From Bacillus australimaris (GTDB taxonomy: Bacteria; Bacillota; Bacilli; Bacillales; Bacillaceae), in the NCBI RefSeq assembly GCF_001307105.1, contig NZ_LGYN01000023.1, forward strand, positions 372,001 through 436,000: a DNA stretch of 64,000 nucleotides, written 5' to 3'. Both the position numbers and the translations under genes were made by a program. This document shows, one piece after another, positions 46,391 through 56,092 of the stretch (position 1 is its first letter; each line of letters opens with the position of its first letter). The notes under the pieces are model-generated. The model was not told the origin of the DNA, did no database searches, and saw nothing but the letters and a program-made list of their open reading frames with translations.

Positions 46391-46597
46391 TACAAGTCTT
46401 TTGTTATAAAGCCAATCTACGGCGAAAAAAACAAAGAGCCCCGCCATGAGAATGATAAAAGTGACGGGTGGCCTGTCACCTTGGAAAAACGCGTACAACG
46501 CATGTGCTCCTAATGCGAGCAGAAAAAAGATAAATGCTGGTACAGCTGCTTTATGTGCATTCGCTTGTTCTCTTTTCGTCGTTTTTTTAAAAAACAT
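46388..46597 (-). CDS. Small two-helix membrane protein
   Basis: 69 residues. A basic N-terminus (MFFKKTTKREQANAHK) precedes two hydrophobic helices (AAVPAFIFFLLALGAHALYA and PVTFIILMAGLFVFFAVDWL) and a basic tail. Not recognised as a named family. It follows the DUF418 gene by 15 bases on the same strand, so it is probably co-transcribed. Function unknown. Confidence 0.6.
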   Translation of the reverse strand: MFFKKTTKREQANAHKAAVPAFIFFLLALGAHALYAFFQGDRPPVTFIILMAGLFVFFAVDWLYNKRLV

Positions 46598-46612
46598 TGT
46601 TACTATTCCCCT

Positions 46613-47746
46613 TTATGATGCTTTCTTCATCGTCACCCGGCGAAGTGCCTGCGAACGAATATATTCCATTGGTCCGATTCTCCAAACCTTTAGACAAACT
46701 GCTGATATGGCGATTTGCAGAAGTGAAATCAACAGCCATGACAAGACGATAAGGGGCGCATTGATTTGACCGCCTAGACCCAATCCCCAGCTATAAAAAA
46801 GAACCGAGCAGATGACATTTTGCAGGATGTAGCAGCTAAGCGCCATTCTCCCGACATATTCAAACCAAGTCCACATGAACCATGACTCCGTGTGTGCTAG
46901 GAGCTTCGCAATGACAGCTATATAGAAAATAGAGAGGAATGGTGAAAAGGCGTAGCGCACCGCGAATTCCACTAGATCGTTCGGAACGAAGACTAGTGCA
47001 TTCAGCGGCAGACCAACCCATAGTCCGATTCGGAACAATATTTTCCGAAGAGATTGTCCGCGTTCATTTGCATAAAATACACCGGCTCTCATCATCCGAA
47101 CACCTAATAAAAACAGAAATGTGTTCATTGGAATAATAAAGATCGCTTCTTCACGGTACATGAAGAAGTATTGTAACCGTTCTTGAACCTGCGAGAGCCA
47201 TGTCTCTGGCAGCTGCTCTTCTAGCGCCGATTCACCGCTTTGGTCATAGGATTCTGACTCCATTTCAGAGAGGGAATACACCATCAGACATGACATGACG
47301 AGCAGATGAATCACACCTGAGAACATCATGCCCTTTTTGATGCGCCTGCTGCCTCCCCTTACAATATAAGCCACAAGCAAACCCGTAACGGCATAACTCA
47401 TGAGCACATCATATTCCATCACAAGCGCAAAATGGACAAAGCCTTCGATGAATAAAAATAAAAGAATCCATAAATAAGTCCCCGGCCAAGGCGTGTCTTT
47501 TCTTTTCGCCTGCTGATACTTCAGCTCTAATCCAACACCGAACATGATCGTAAGCAGCGAGAGCATTTTTCCATAAACAAACATAGAAACAAGGCTTTCA
47601 AGAAAACTGCCATTTTCATATTCATCCGCAATCTGATCTGTCGCAAAGGTATCTCCTGCATATGCAAAAAACCAGACGTTCGTTCCCAATGTACCTAGTA
47701 TGGCAAAACCTCTTAAAATATCTAATAATCGTATTCTTTCTTTCAC
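46613..47746 (-). CDS. DUF418 (YeiB-like) integral membrane protein
   Basis: 377 residues with about nine to ten membrane segments. The start RIRLLDILRGFAILGTLGTN and the C-terminal WFEYVGRMALSCYILQNVI with PLEYIRSQALR-like ending (here GPMEYIRSQALRR) are the DUF418 signature, a family related to acyltransferase-3 proteins. Biochemical role unknown; membrane acyl transfer is possible. It is followed by a small membrane gene. Confidence 0.82.
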   Translation of the reverse strand: MKERIRLLDILRGFAILGTLGTNVWFFAYAGDTFATDQIADEYENGSFLESLVSMFVYGKMLSLLTIMFGVGLELKYQQAKRKDTPWPGTYLWILLFLFIEGFVHFALVMEYDVLMSYAVTGLLVAYIVRGGSRRIKKGMMFSGVIHLLVMSCLMVYSLSEMESESYDQSGESALEEQLPETWLSQVQERLQYFFMYREEAIFIIPMNTFLFLLGVRMMRAGVFYANERGQSLRKILFRIGLWVGLPLNALVFVPNDLVEFAVRYAFSPFLSIFYIAVIAKLLAHTESWFMWTWFEYVGRMALSCYILQNVICSVLFYSWGLGLGGQINAPLIVLSWLLISLLQIAISAVCLKVWRIGPMEYIRSQALRRVTMKKAS

Positions 47747-47830
47747 TAGAACGCTCCTTCCCTTTATACAGTTATCATATTTTGGTAAAGTTCGGAAGCC
47801 TGTTCTACTGAAATTAAGGAATATTTAAAC

Positions 47831-47866
47831 AAAAAAACACCAGTAAAATGTGTAATTTTACTGGTG
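47831..47866 (-). terminator. Terminator of purA
   Basis: CACCAGTAAAAT and ATTTTACTGGTG form a perfect 12-bp stem with a 5-base loop; on the minus strand it is followed by TTTTTTT. It lies just past the purA stop. Confidence 0.9.
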
Positions 47867-47882
47867 CTTGATCATTCTATTC

Positions 47883-49202
<1,320 letters not shown>

Positions 49203-49223
49203 TTATCTCTTTCAAACACATTT

Positions 49224-49252
49224 ATTTTATCAATGCACACTGAAAAAGTCAA
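49224..49252 (-). promoter_or_regulatory. Promoter of purA
   Basis: On the minus strand TTGACT (49252-49247), a 17-base spacer and TAAAAT (49229-49224) lie about 50 bases before the purA start, just downstream of the PurR boxes. Confidence 0.7.
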
Positions 49253-49260
49253 CGTGAAAT

Positions 49261-49297
49261 CCGAACATTAATATCTCGAAATCGAATTTTGTTCGTT
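49261..49297 (-). promoter_or_regulatory. Pair of PurR boxes upstream of purA
   Basis: On the minus strand ACGAACAAAAT and the inverted AATGTTCGG lie 14-16 bases apart, the arrangement of the two PurBoxes in B. subtilis PurR-controlled promoters, which include purA. They lie directly upstream of the minus-35 element. PRPP would relieve repression. Confidence 0.75.
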
Positions 49298-49310
49298 TTA
49301 AATATGAAGA

Positions 49311-49340
49311 AAAGCGCTTTAATCACTTCTTCAGCGCTTA
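49311..49340 (-). terminator. Possible second hairpin downstream of yycE
   Basis: Two AGCGCT elements at 49313 and 49333 can pair across 14 bases; on the minus strand the stem runs into TTTTCTTC. Could also resemble a CcpA site (AAAGCGCTTT) but it is far from any start. Confidence 0.35.
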
Positions 49341-49413
49341 AAAAAGGAGATTTAAAGCAAAAACAACTTTTTATCGTTTCCAGCTGTTCAACCACTGCGA
49401 TTGGCACGAAACA

Positions 49414-49446
49414 AAAAAAGACCCCCAAAAATGGGCGTCTTTTTTA
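49414..49446 (-). terminator. Terminator of yycE
   Basis: AAAAGACCCCC and GGGCGTCTTTTTT form a short stem with A/T tracts around the yycE stop codon. Confidence 0.65.
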
Positions 49447-49857
49447 AACGGGTGTGATTCCTTCTGTGTTCATCAGCACAACTCGATACCCATCTGGATC
49501 TTCAATGGTAGCTCCTCCTCGATCCCAGTATGGATTGGTTGAGGTGACATGCCGTCCGCCGAATGAGATCAATCTCTCTTTCATTTGCTGAAATTCCTCT
49601 GCATCAGGAATATAGAAAACAAGCAGCTGTTCTGGGTGCGGGACGGGCAGAACTTCTTCCTCTTCATGCCTGGTGATTTCTAAATGCACATGCTGTTGAG
49701 GAAGCCCAAGCATCACACCATCGTACCCTTCATGCTGATCAAATGAGCCGATTCGTTTAAGCCCTAAGCCTTCCTCATAAAAAGAAACAACCTCTTTCAT
49801 GTTGACGGTTGGGCGTGCAATGCGTAATTGAGCGGCTTTGAACTGTTGAAATTTCAT
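49444..49857 (-). CDS. yycE: Glyoxalase/bleomycin resistance-type (VOC) protein
   Basis: 137 residues of the vicinal oxygen chelate fold. Features are the start QFKAAQLRIARPTVNMKEVV, the metal-strand GLPQQHVHLEI and the C-terminal TIEDPDGYRVVLMN. It lies between purA and dnaC, the place of B. subtilis yycE. Substrate unknown; the fold includes lyases, dioxygenases and antibiotic-binding proteins. Confidence 0.85.
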   Translation of the reverse strand: MKFQQFKAAQLRIARPTVNMKEVVSFYEEGLGLKRIGSFDQHEGYDGVMLGLPQQHVHLEITRHEEEEVLPVPHPEQLLVFYIPDAEEFQQMKERLISFGGRHVTSTNPYWDRGGATIEDPDGYRVVLMNTEGITPV

Positions 49858-49957
49858 CAGTCATCACTCCTTTTCTTCTTTGAGTATACCCGCTCTCTTT
49901 CTCCCTCTCCTCCTCATTTCGATCGTTTTTTCATCATTCTTTCGATGTAGACGAATC

Positions 49958-49985
49958 AAAAAAAGCCCAGCTTCTTGAGCTGGGC
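49958..49985 (-). terminator. Terminator of dnaC
   Basis: GCCCAGCT and AGCTGGGC form a perfect 8-bp GC-rich stem with a 5-base loop, followed on the minus strand by TTTTTTTGATT, immediately past the stop codon. Confidence 0.9.
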
Positions 49986-49986
49986 T

Positions 49987-51351
49987 TTAAGCACCGGGTG
50001 GAACACCCGCATCGTCAAATCTTCTTTCCAAGTTGACGAATTTGTTATATTCTTTGACGAACGCCAGTGATACTGTACCAACTGGACCGTTACGCTGTTT
50101 GGCAATGATGATTTCAATAATGTTCTTATTCTCTGATTCTTTGTCGTAGTAATCATCACGATAAAGGAATGCCACGATATCGGCATCCTGCTCGATACTT
50201 CCTGATTCACGAATATCAGACATCATCGGACGTTTGTCCTGACGCTGCTCAACCCCACGTGAAAGCTGAGACAAGGCAATAACCGGAACTTCAAGTTCCC
50301 TTGCCAGCGATTTTAATGCCCTTGAGATTTCAGAAACCTCTTGCTGACGGTTATCGCTTGATCGTCCGCTTCCTTGAATGAGCTGCAAGTAGTCAATCAG
50401 AATCATACCAAGACCATTTTCTTGCTTCAATCGGCGACATTTTGAGCGAATTTCACTTACTCTAATTCCAGGTGTATCATCAATGAAAATCCCACTGTTT
50501 GACAGCGACCCCATTGCCATTGTCAGCTTGCCCCAGTCCTCTTCTGTCAGATTACCGGTTCTTAGGTTTTGTGCATTGATATTCCCCTCTGCACAAAGCA
50601 TACGCATAACTAGCTGCTCAGCCCCCATCTCTAAACTAAAGATGGCGACACTTTCGTCCGTCTTGGTCGCGACATTTTGGGCGATGTTCAATGCGAAGGC
50701 GGTTTTCCCTACTGATGGACGAGCCGCTACAATGATTAAGTCATTTCGCTGGAATCCAGCTGTCATCCGATCAAGCTCAGAGAATCCTGTTGGAATCCCT
50801 GTGATATCGCCTTTGCGGTTATGAAGCTGTTCAATATTATCGTATGTTTGAACAAGAACGTCTTTAATGTTTTGAAAGGCTCCTGAATTTTTACGCTGTG
50901 CCACTTCCATAATGGTCTTTTCAGCATCACTCAACAGATCCTCTACTTCATCCTCACGCGTATACCCATCCTGTGCAATGGTTGTCGCAGTACGAATCAG
51001 ACGTCTTAAAATGGATTTCTCTTCTACAATTTTTGCATAGTATTCAATGTTTGCGGCAGTTGGAACCGAGTTCGCAATATCAGTTAAATACGAAATCCCG
51101 CCTACCTCTTCTAGTAAATCTGTATTGGCAAGTTCTGATGTCACCGTGACAAGATCGACCGGTTCCCCTCTATCGCCAAGTACAAGCATCGCATTGTATA
51201 TCTTTTGATGCGACATTCTATAGAAATCCTCTGGAATTAATACCTCAGAAGCGAGCGTTAGCGCAGATGGTTCTAAAAAAACAGCACCTAATACGGCCTG
51301 CTCGGCTTCTATATTTTGCGGCGGCAGCCGGTCATCGAGAAGTTCCGTCAT
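49987..51351 (-). CDS. dnaC: Replicative DNA helicase (DnaB type)
   Basis: 454 residues from the ATG at 51351, matching B. subtilis DnaC in length and in the start MTELLDDRLPPQNIEAEQAV. The RecA-like domain has Walker A ARPSVGKTAFALN, Walker B MILIDYLQLIQG and VIALSQLSRGVEQR, with the C-terminal ESGSIEQDADIVAFLYRDDY. The hexamer unwinds DNA at the fork. AAAGGA lies 11 bases upstream; a longer frame to 51450 is rejected because it matches nothing in the family. Confidence 0.97.
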   Translation of the reverse strand: MTELLDDRLPPQNIEAEQAVLGAVFLEPSALTLASEVLIPEDFYRMSHQKIYNAMLVLGDRGEPVDLVTVTSELANTDLLEEVGGISYLTDIANSVPTAANIEYYAKIVEEKSILRRLIRTATTIAQDGYTREDEVEDLLSDAEKTIMEVAQRKNSGAFQNIKDVLVQTYDNIEQLHNRKGDITGIPTGFSELDRMTAGFQRNDLIIVAARPSVGKTAFALNIAQNVATKTDESVAIFSLEMGAEQLVMRMLCAEGNINAQNLRTGNLTEEDWGKLTMAMGSLSNSGIFIDDTPGIRVSEIRSKCRRLKQENGLGMILIDYLQLIQGSGRSSDNRQQEVSEISRALKSLARELEVPVIALSQLSRGVEQRQDKRPMMSDIRESGSIEQDADIVAFLYRDDYYDKESENKNIIEIIIAKQRNGPVGTVSLAFVKEYNKFVNLERRFDDAGVPPGA

Positions 51352-51490
51352 GCCAAGCACCGTCCTTTCATAAAAAAATACGCTACTCATCATTTTAACA
51401 TTTTCATCAATAAAAAAGTGAAAAACATCGACTATAGTCAAAATTACCATGTTGATTTTTTGTTGAACAGCAAATCAACGCATTTCAATA

Positions 51491-51523
51491 GAAAAGACTC
51501 TGTAACAAGATTGTTATAGAGTC
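51491..51523 (-). terminator. Terminator of the DUF4885-like gene
   Basis: GACTCT(G)TAACA and TGTTA(T)AGAGTC form a stem with a 4-base loop; on the minus strand it is followed by TTTTCTA. It separates the gene at 51571 from dnaC. Confidence 0.65.
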
Positions 51524-51570
51524 CTTTATTATCGCTATCTAGTTTTGTACCTGTTGTCATACACGTTTTG

Positions 51571-52527
51571 TTAATCTATCGTTCTCTTAATCCCATAATT
51601 CTCTTTTTGTCCAATGTCTTGTAAAGAACCATTTTGATACCCAATAGATAACACCAAATCGGGAATAGAATCAAACCCATTTTTGGCTAAATCAAAGAGC
51701 TGTGCACCATAATGAGAAGCGGCAATACGTGCATTTTCTGCTGTGTATGGATTTTTCAGAAGTTCTTCTTTGTATAGATCAAAAATATTCGTCCCGTTAT
51801 CCGTTACAAATTGACCGTTTACAATGCTTAAATCTTTTAAATTGTAGCCTGTGACCGTTTTGATTTGGTTGACAAGATGAAATTTGGCAAGAGAATCTGA
51901 TGTGAATTGAGTAGAATCTTCATTTCTGCTTTTCATGATATGGAAAAATAATTCTCTTGTATTGTTGGTTGTATTTAATAGATCTTCTATTTGTCTGATC
52001 AGCGATTCGTCTGTTGAACCACTCACCACTAGCTTGAAATTATTCGGGTCAATGGTAAAAGTTAAATTGGTGTTTTTAGGAATGATTATACCGTTTTTAG
52101 AGAATAAATCTTGTAATTGTTCGTTGACCTTTTGACGATTGAGTATTTTCTTTTCTACACTTTCTTGGGTAGGGTCATACCGTTTTTCATTACGGAAGAT
52201 GGCGTCATTAAAATCATATTGACCTCCTTTTCCAGAATTAGCCCAGCCAATCTCCATCGTATAAGCAGCTTCTCTCTCTACTTTAGTTAGATCACTCCTG
52301 AAGTAAGGTGAGTTAGAATTTCTATACTTATCGTGAATATGGCCTTGAGGATTTTTGAAACGCTTATTTTGTTCATTTATTTTTTCGTATTTTTCATCTA
52401 ATATTTTCATCCGTCTATCAGATTCGGTCATCACCTCATTTGTACTTTTAATGGCTGATTGACCTTTATAGTCGATTCGGCTCTGATTGTTTGAGGCACC
52501 TGCAGAGTATGACGTATTAATATTCAT
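51571..52527 (-). CDS. DUF4885-like hypothetical protein
   Basis: 318 residues. No signal peptide is visible. The N-terminal 60 residues are polar and disordered-looking, followed by RSDLTKVEREAAYTMEIGWA and YDFNDAIFRNEKRY, a central NTNLTFTIDPNNFKLVVSG and C-terminal AENARIAASHYGAQLFDLAK. It resembles the Bacillus DUF4885 family, unknown function, from memory only. The start follows AAAAGGAG. It is divergent from a secreted protein gene, and the two may share a 110-base control region. Confidence 0.6.
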   Translation of the reverse strand: MNINTSYSAGASNNQSRIDYKGQSAIKSTNEVMTESDRRMKILDEKYEKINEQNKRFKNPQGHIHDKYRNSNSPYFRSDLTKVEREAAYTMEIGWANSGKGGQYDFNDAIFRNEKRYDPTQESVEKKILNRQKVNEQLQDLFSKNGIIIPKNTNLTFTIDPNNFKLVVSGSTDESLIRQIEDLLNTTNNTRELFFHIMKSRNEDSTQFTSDSLAKFHLVNQIKTVTGYNLKDLSIVNGQFVTDNGTNIFDLYKEELLKNPYTAENARIAASHYGAQLFDLAKNGFDSIPDLVLSIGYQNGSLQDIGQKENYGIKRTID

Positions 52528-52636
52528 TTTGATTCTCCTTTTTTTAAAAAATAGTGATTATTAAATATATCGGCAATTAAGTTAAAATTTGTTAGTTTTG
52601 ATCCGATATAGTAATTATTACAAGGAGGGTTAAAAT

Positions 52637-53494
52637 ATGGCAAATACTATCTTCAAACGTTTTTTATTACCTGCATTGGCATTAGTGCTTGTTACTAGTT
52701 TTTTTGCATCTAATTCAGCGGAAGCAGCTATTACGGGAAATAACAGCCCTAACACAGCTAGCTCAATGGGATATTGGAAAAGTAGTCGTCCAGACACGAC
52801 AATCTTACCTGAAGGTGAAAATGAAGCGTATTATCAGTTCACGATTAATAAGGGTGAAAGGGTTTATGTGCGAAGTTCATATGATAAGCAATACACGGGG
52901 ATGAAAATCGAAGTGTATAATTCGAAGAGTTCTAAGCCAGGGTCAAGAGTCATTAACCCTGATTCAGTAACGCCCTTTATTTTTGCTAATACTGGTGACG
53001 TTACTTCAACTTCAGAAACTTATTTTGTGAAAGTGACCCGTGGTTCATATACAGGGAATATGTACTTTACTGTTTCCATCCAAGATCGTATCAAATCTGG
53101 GAATGGGACATTCAATTTTACCGGGACTGCTACCAACTTGGGGAATTCTTCTTTGAACCTAGCAGGTGTTGATTCTTCTGTCATTACAATGGATTTAACG
53201 ACCAATTCTTCTATTCCTAACAACGCTATCGTAAAATCAATTACGACAACTAGTACCCAAACACCAAACCAAGGGAATGTTACACACAAACTGATGGCTA
53301 GTGAAAGTAATATTTGGTACACATCACTTTTTTCATCTGCAACAAGTGGTTCTTATCGTATTTCACTGGAAGATGAATTAAAAGTGGCTCAAAAATGGAA
53401 CTTTAAGTACAATGCAAAAGCTACAGCGAGATCCACTATGAGCAATGTCAAAGCCGATATCCGTTATGAATATGATGTCACAGATGGATTCTAA
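52637..53494 (+). CDS. Secreted beta-rich protein of unknown function
   Basis: 285 residues with a signal peptide (FKRFLLPALALVLVTSFFAS, then SAEA-AIT, about residue 31). The mature N-terminal half (NEAYYQFTINKGERVYVRSS) looks like a carbohydrate-binding or prepeptidase-type beta-sandwich; the second half is rich in Ser/Thr with TMDLTTNSSIPNNAIVKSI. The ATG follows AAGGAGGG. Only one gene in this transcript, closed by a strong terminator. Family not recognised. Confidence 0.7.
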   Translation: MANTIFKRFLLPALALVLVTSFFASNSAEAAITGNNSPNTASSMGYWKSSRPDTTILPEGENEAYYQFTINKGERVYVRSSYDKQYTGMKIEVYNSKSSKPGSRVINPDSVTPFIFANTGDVTSTSETYFVKVTRGSYTGNMYFTVSIQDRIKSGNGTFNFTGTATNLGNSSLNLAGVDSSVITMDLTTNSSIPNNAIVKSITTTSTQTPNQGNVTHKLMASESNIWYTSLFSSATSGSYRISLEDELKVAQKWNFKYNAKATARSTMSNVKADIRYEYDVTDGF

Positions 53495-53530
53495 TTGAAT
53501 GGTGTTTACAGACATGTACACCGATTGATC

Positions 53531-53560
53531 AAAAAGTAAGGGGACATCCCTTACTTTTTT
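53531..53560. terminator. Terminator of the secreted protein gene
   Basis: AAAAAGTAAGGG and CCCTTACTTTTTT form a long stem with a short loop and flanking A/T tracts, just past the stop at 53494. Confidence 0.85.
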
Positions 53561-53645
53561 AATTGCCGTATTTTTGATGCTATATATCTTTTGCCTCTCT
53601 TAAAGCAGCACTGTCCTTTCATAAAGAAATACGCTGCTCATAGTG

Positions 53646-53900
53646 TTAGTGGTGGTTTTCTTTGATGGCGTGTTGAAAGAGGAGGATGGTGATCAAATCG
53701 GTGGCCCGCTGGTACAAATCCCATTGTTCATAGGCTGCAAATATCATCCGTATTTCATGCAATGATTGCTTCATTTCATGATATTCTTCCATTGTAAACG
53801 TATTTTTCAGTTTGAGTTGATTTTCAAGCAGTTTTAGCTTCAGTTTTCCTAATGGGGTGGTTTTCATTGTGCCTACATTCCCTTCCATCTTGTCTTCCAT
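53646..53900 (-). CDS. Small helical hypothetical protein
   Basis: 84 codons, with KLKLKLLENQLKLKNTFTME and then helical EEYHEMKQSLHEIRMIFAAY. No cysteine, signal or membrane segment. The ATG at 53867 (start of MKTTPLG) is an alternative start. No family recognised. The gene is isolated between a terminator and the dhb promoter region. Confidence 0.5.
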   Translation of the reverse strand: MEDKMEGNVGTMKTTPLGKLKLKLLENQLKLKNTFTMEEYHEMKQSLHEIRMIFAAYEQWDLYQRATDLITILLFQHAIKENHH

Positions 53901-54236
53901 AGAAAATTGTATATGAATTTATGCAAGATATTGAATAAGTTGTGAGATATGATCACCAGCTTTTCATAAAATCCTCCTCTTTTTTCCTTAAAATACAAGC
54001 AGGTCTATAGACTTATTTTTCCTTAAAATGATTTCAAGAAGAAAAACCTATATTTATTCCTGAATCAAACAGAAGAAAATGGTAAATATCCCGAGACGGT
54101 CAAGGCCTTTTGGTATTTCTCCTCCGTTTAAATGACACAGTCCGACATTCCCTATTTCCAATCATTTGGTAGTTAGTTAGTCCTTTATTTTCTGAATATT
54201 GGGATTAAATCATCAATTACACAACTTTATGAATAT
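53901..54236. other. Non-coding stretch before the dhb promoter
   Basis: AT-rich DNA upstream of the bacillibactin promoter. I see no gene, repeat or clear site in it; a weak direct repetition of TTTTTCCTTAAAAT occurs near 53985 and 54017. Confidence 0.4.
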
Positions 54237-54304
54237 TTGACTTCGTAATTGATAACCATTATCATTTGATTTGCTTGCGTGATCATTGAGAACCATTTTC
54301 ATTT
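54237..54304 (+). promoter_or_regulatory. Fur-controlled promoter of the besA-dhb operon
   Basis: TTGACT (54237-54242), a 17-base spacer and TATCAT (54260-54265) form the promoter. Two Fur boxes are visible: TTGATAACCATTATCATTT (54249-54267), overlapping the minus-10, and TTGAGAACCATTTTCATTT (54286-54304) near the start of transcription. Both fit the GATAATGATAATCATTATC consensus at most positions. Iron-bound Fur would block transcription. Confidence 0.85.
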
Positions 54305-54391
54305 GAATTCTATTACTAAACTCACCCTATATCCGCAAGCCTGCTTTTTTCATCGTATAAGGGTCAATTTGAGGAAGGGGATTTTTTACAT

Positions 54392-55276
54392 ATGTCCAAA
54401 CGCCCTGAAGGAATGGGTACTGAGGATTCACTTTTTGGAGAAAGCCGTCCTTTTTTTATACCTGGGACGGAACAACTGGATATCACAGCATACCCATACA
54501 GACTTTTTATATTTAAACCGAATACTACTCCTCCAGCGGCTGGTTTTCCGGTCATGTACGTGCTTGATGGGAATTCACTTTTTGGCACAATGGTCGAAGC
54601 CATTCGTTTACAGTCAAGAAGACCTGAAAAAACAGGTGTCGTACCTGCCATCATTGTTGGGATTGGCTATCAGACAGAAGCGCCCTACCATCCGCTTAGG
54701 CATTATGATCTCACTCTTACCGGCCCTGACGCTTCCATTGGGGGCAAAAGAAAGGACTTCTCCATTCATACATATGGCGGCGCCTCTTCTTTCTTTTCTT
54801 TTATAGAAAAGACGGTAAAGCCTTATATCGAGCAGCGCTTTCCGATCAACCAGAGTCGTCAAACACTATTTGGGCATTCTCTTGGTGGTCTTTTTGTATT
54901 AAACACACTATTTGAGCACCCTGATGCTTATCAGACATATATTGCAGGCAGTCCTTCTATCCACTGGAACAAAACATTATTTCTAGAAAAAGAACATCAA
55001 TTCACCAGCCATATACGTCAGGTGCCTATGGATGTCAGGCTACTTGTAGGTGTAGGTGAGTTAGAAAAACATCATCCATGTCAAATGAATGATCATGCAC
55101 ATGCACTAGTAAATCGGATGCTGCCTTTATCTTCATATGGCTTGCATACGGCCTATCACGAGTTCCCTGAAGAAGGACATACGTCCGTTTTACCAGTGCT
55201 GATGAATTACGCTTTTCGTTTTGCACTCTATCATGATGATTCTTTCACAACCACAGACATGAAGGAAAGGCAGTGA
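54392..55276 (+). CDS. besA: Bacillibactin trilactone esterase
   Basis: 294 residues of alpha/beta-hydrolase fold, esterase D / IroE-Fes type. The nucleophile elbow GHSLGG (Ser about 162) and the C-terminal FPEEGHTSVLP carrying the His are visible. The enzyme opens ferric bacillibactin in the cytoplasm to release iron. It is the first gene of the operon, as besA is in B. subtilis, and lies behind two Fur boxes. GAGGAAGGGG precedes the ATG. Confidence 0.9.
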   Translation: MSKRPEGMGTEDSLFGESRPFFIPGTEQLDITAYPYRLFIFKPNTTPPAAGFPVMYVLDGNSLFGTMVEAIRLQSRRPEKTGVVPAIIVGIGYQTEAPYHPLRHYDLTLTGPDASIGGKRKDFSIHTYGGASSFFSFIEKTVKPYIEQRFPINQSRQTLFGHSLGGLFVLNTLFEHPDAYQTYIAGSPSIHWNKTLFLEKEHQFTSHIRQVPMDVRLLVGVGELEKHHPCQMNDHAHALVNRMLPLSSYGLHTAYHEFPEEGHTSVLPVLMNYAFRFALYHDDSFTTTDMKERQ

Positions 55277-55280
55277 ACAC

Positions 55281-56066
55281 ATGAAACACAGTGGTCTATC
55301 TCAAAAAATTGCCCTGATCACAGGCGCAGGACAAGGTATTGGACAAGCAGTCGCAAAAAGACTAGCCGAAGAAGGTGCGATTATTGCAGCAGTTGATGCA
55401 AATGAAGACCAGCTGCAAAGCAACGTCCAACAAATGAATGATGACGGGATACGTGCCTTTGCCTATCCAGGTGACATCACCGATCAAGCTTCTGTACAGC
55501 ACATTGTCGATCAAATTGAACAGCAGCTTGGCCCCATTTATTTACTGGTCAATGTAGCAGGCATTCTTCGAATCAGTTCCATTGACCAGCTTAGTGCAGA
55601 TGACTGGCAACAAACCTTCGCAGTCAACACACATGGAGTCTTTTACGTATCTCAAGCTGTCTCCAAATACATGATGAAAAGATCAGATGGGGTCATTGTG
55701 ACCGTCAGCTCTAACGCAGGTGCCATCCCTAGAGTGAATATGGCTGCCTATGCCGCTTCGAAAGCAGCAGCTACTTCCTTTACAAAAACACTTGGATTAG
55801 AGCTGGCAGCCTACGGAATCAGATGCAACGTCGTCTCTCCTGGCTCTACCGCAACACCTATGCAATGGGCTTTATGGGCTGATGAACAAGGAGAAGATCA
55901 GGTGATTAAAGGCTCATTAGAGACGTATAAAACCGGTATTCCTTTACAAAAAATCGCTGATCCTCAAAACATCGCTGATGCAGTCATTTTCTTTGCATCT
56001 GAGCAATCCAGTCATATTACGATGCAGAATCTCACGATTGATGGTGGCGCAACACTCGGAATCTAG
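55281..56066 (+). CDS. dhbA: 2,3-dihydro-2,3-dihydroxybenzoate dehydrogenase
   Basis: 261 residues, a short-chain dehydrogenase with TGAGQGIGQAVAKRLAEEG at the N-terminus, catalytic YAASKAA (Tyr about 157) and NVVSPGSTATPMQ. It oxidises 2,3-dihydro-2,3-dihydroxybenzoate to 2,3-dihydroxybenzoate with NAD. Four bases separate it from besA. Second gene of the dhb operon. Confidence 0.95.
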   Translation: MKHSGLSQKIALITGAGQGIGQAVAKRLAEEGAIIAAVDANEDQLQSNVQQMNDDGIRAFAYPGDITDQASVQHIVDQIEQQLGPIYLLVNVAGILRISSIDQLSADDWQQTFAVNTHGVFYVSQAVSKYMMKRSDGVIVTVSSNAGAIPRVNMAAYAASKAAATSFTKTLGLELAAYGIRCNVVSPGSTATPMQWALWADEQGEDQVIKGSLETYKTGIPLQKIADPQNIADAVIFFASEQSSHITMQNLTIDGGATLGI

Positions 56067-56092
56067 CATTTCATTCAAAAGGAGGCCTTTTC

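Noticed and set aside
49309-49322. CcpA (cre) site AAAAGCGCTTTAA
   Set aside because: It lies far from any start, upstream of the PurBoxes, and pairs with a second AGCGCT to form a hairpin, so a terminator is the simpler reading.
54279-54806. Long plus-strand frame overlapping the start of besA
   Set aside because: It runs out of frame over besA, covers the second Fur box and has no family features; a shadow frame.
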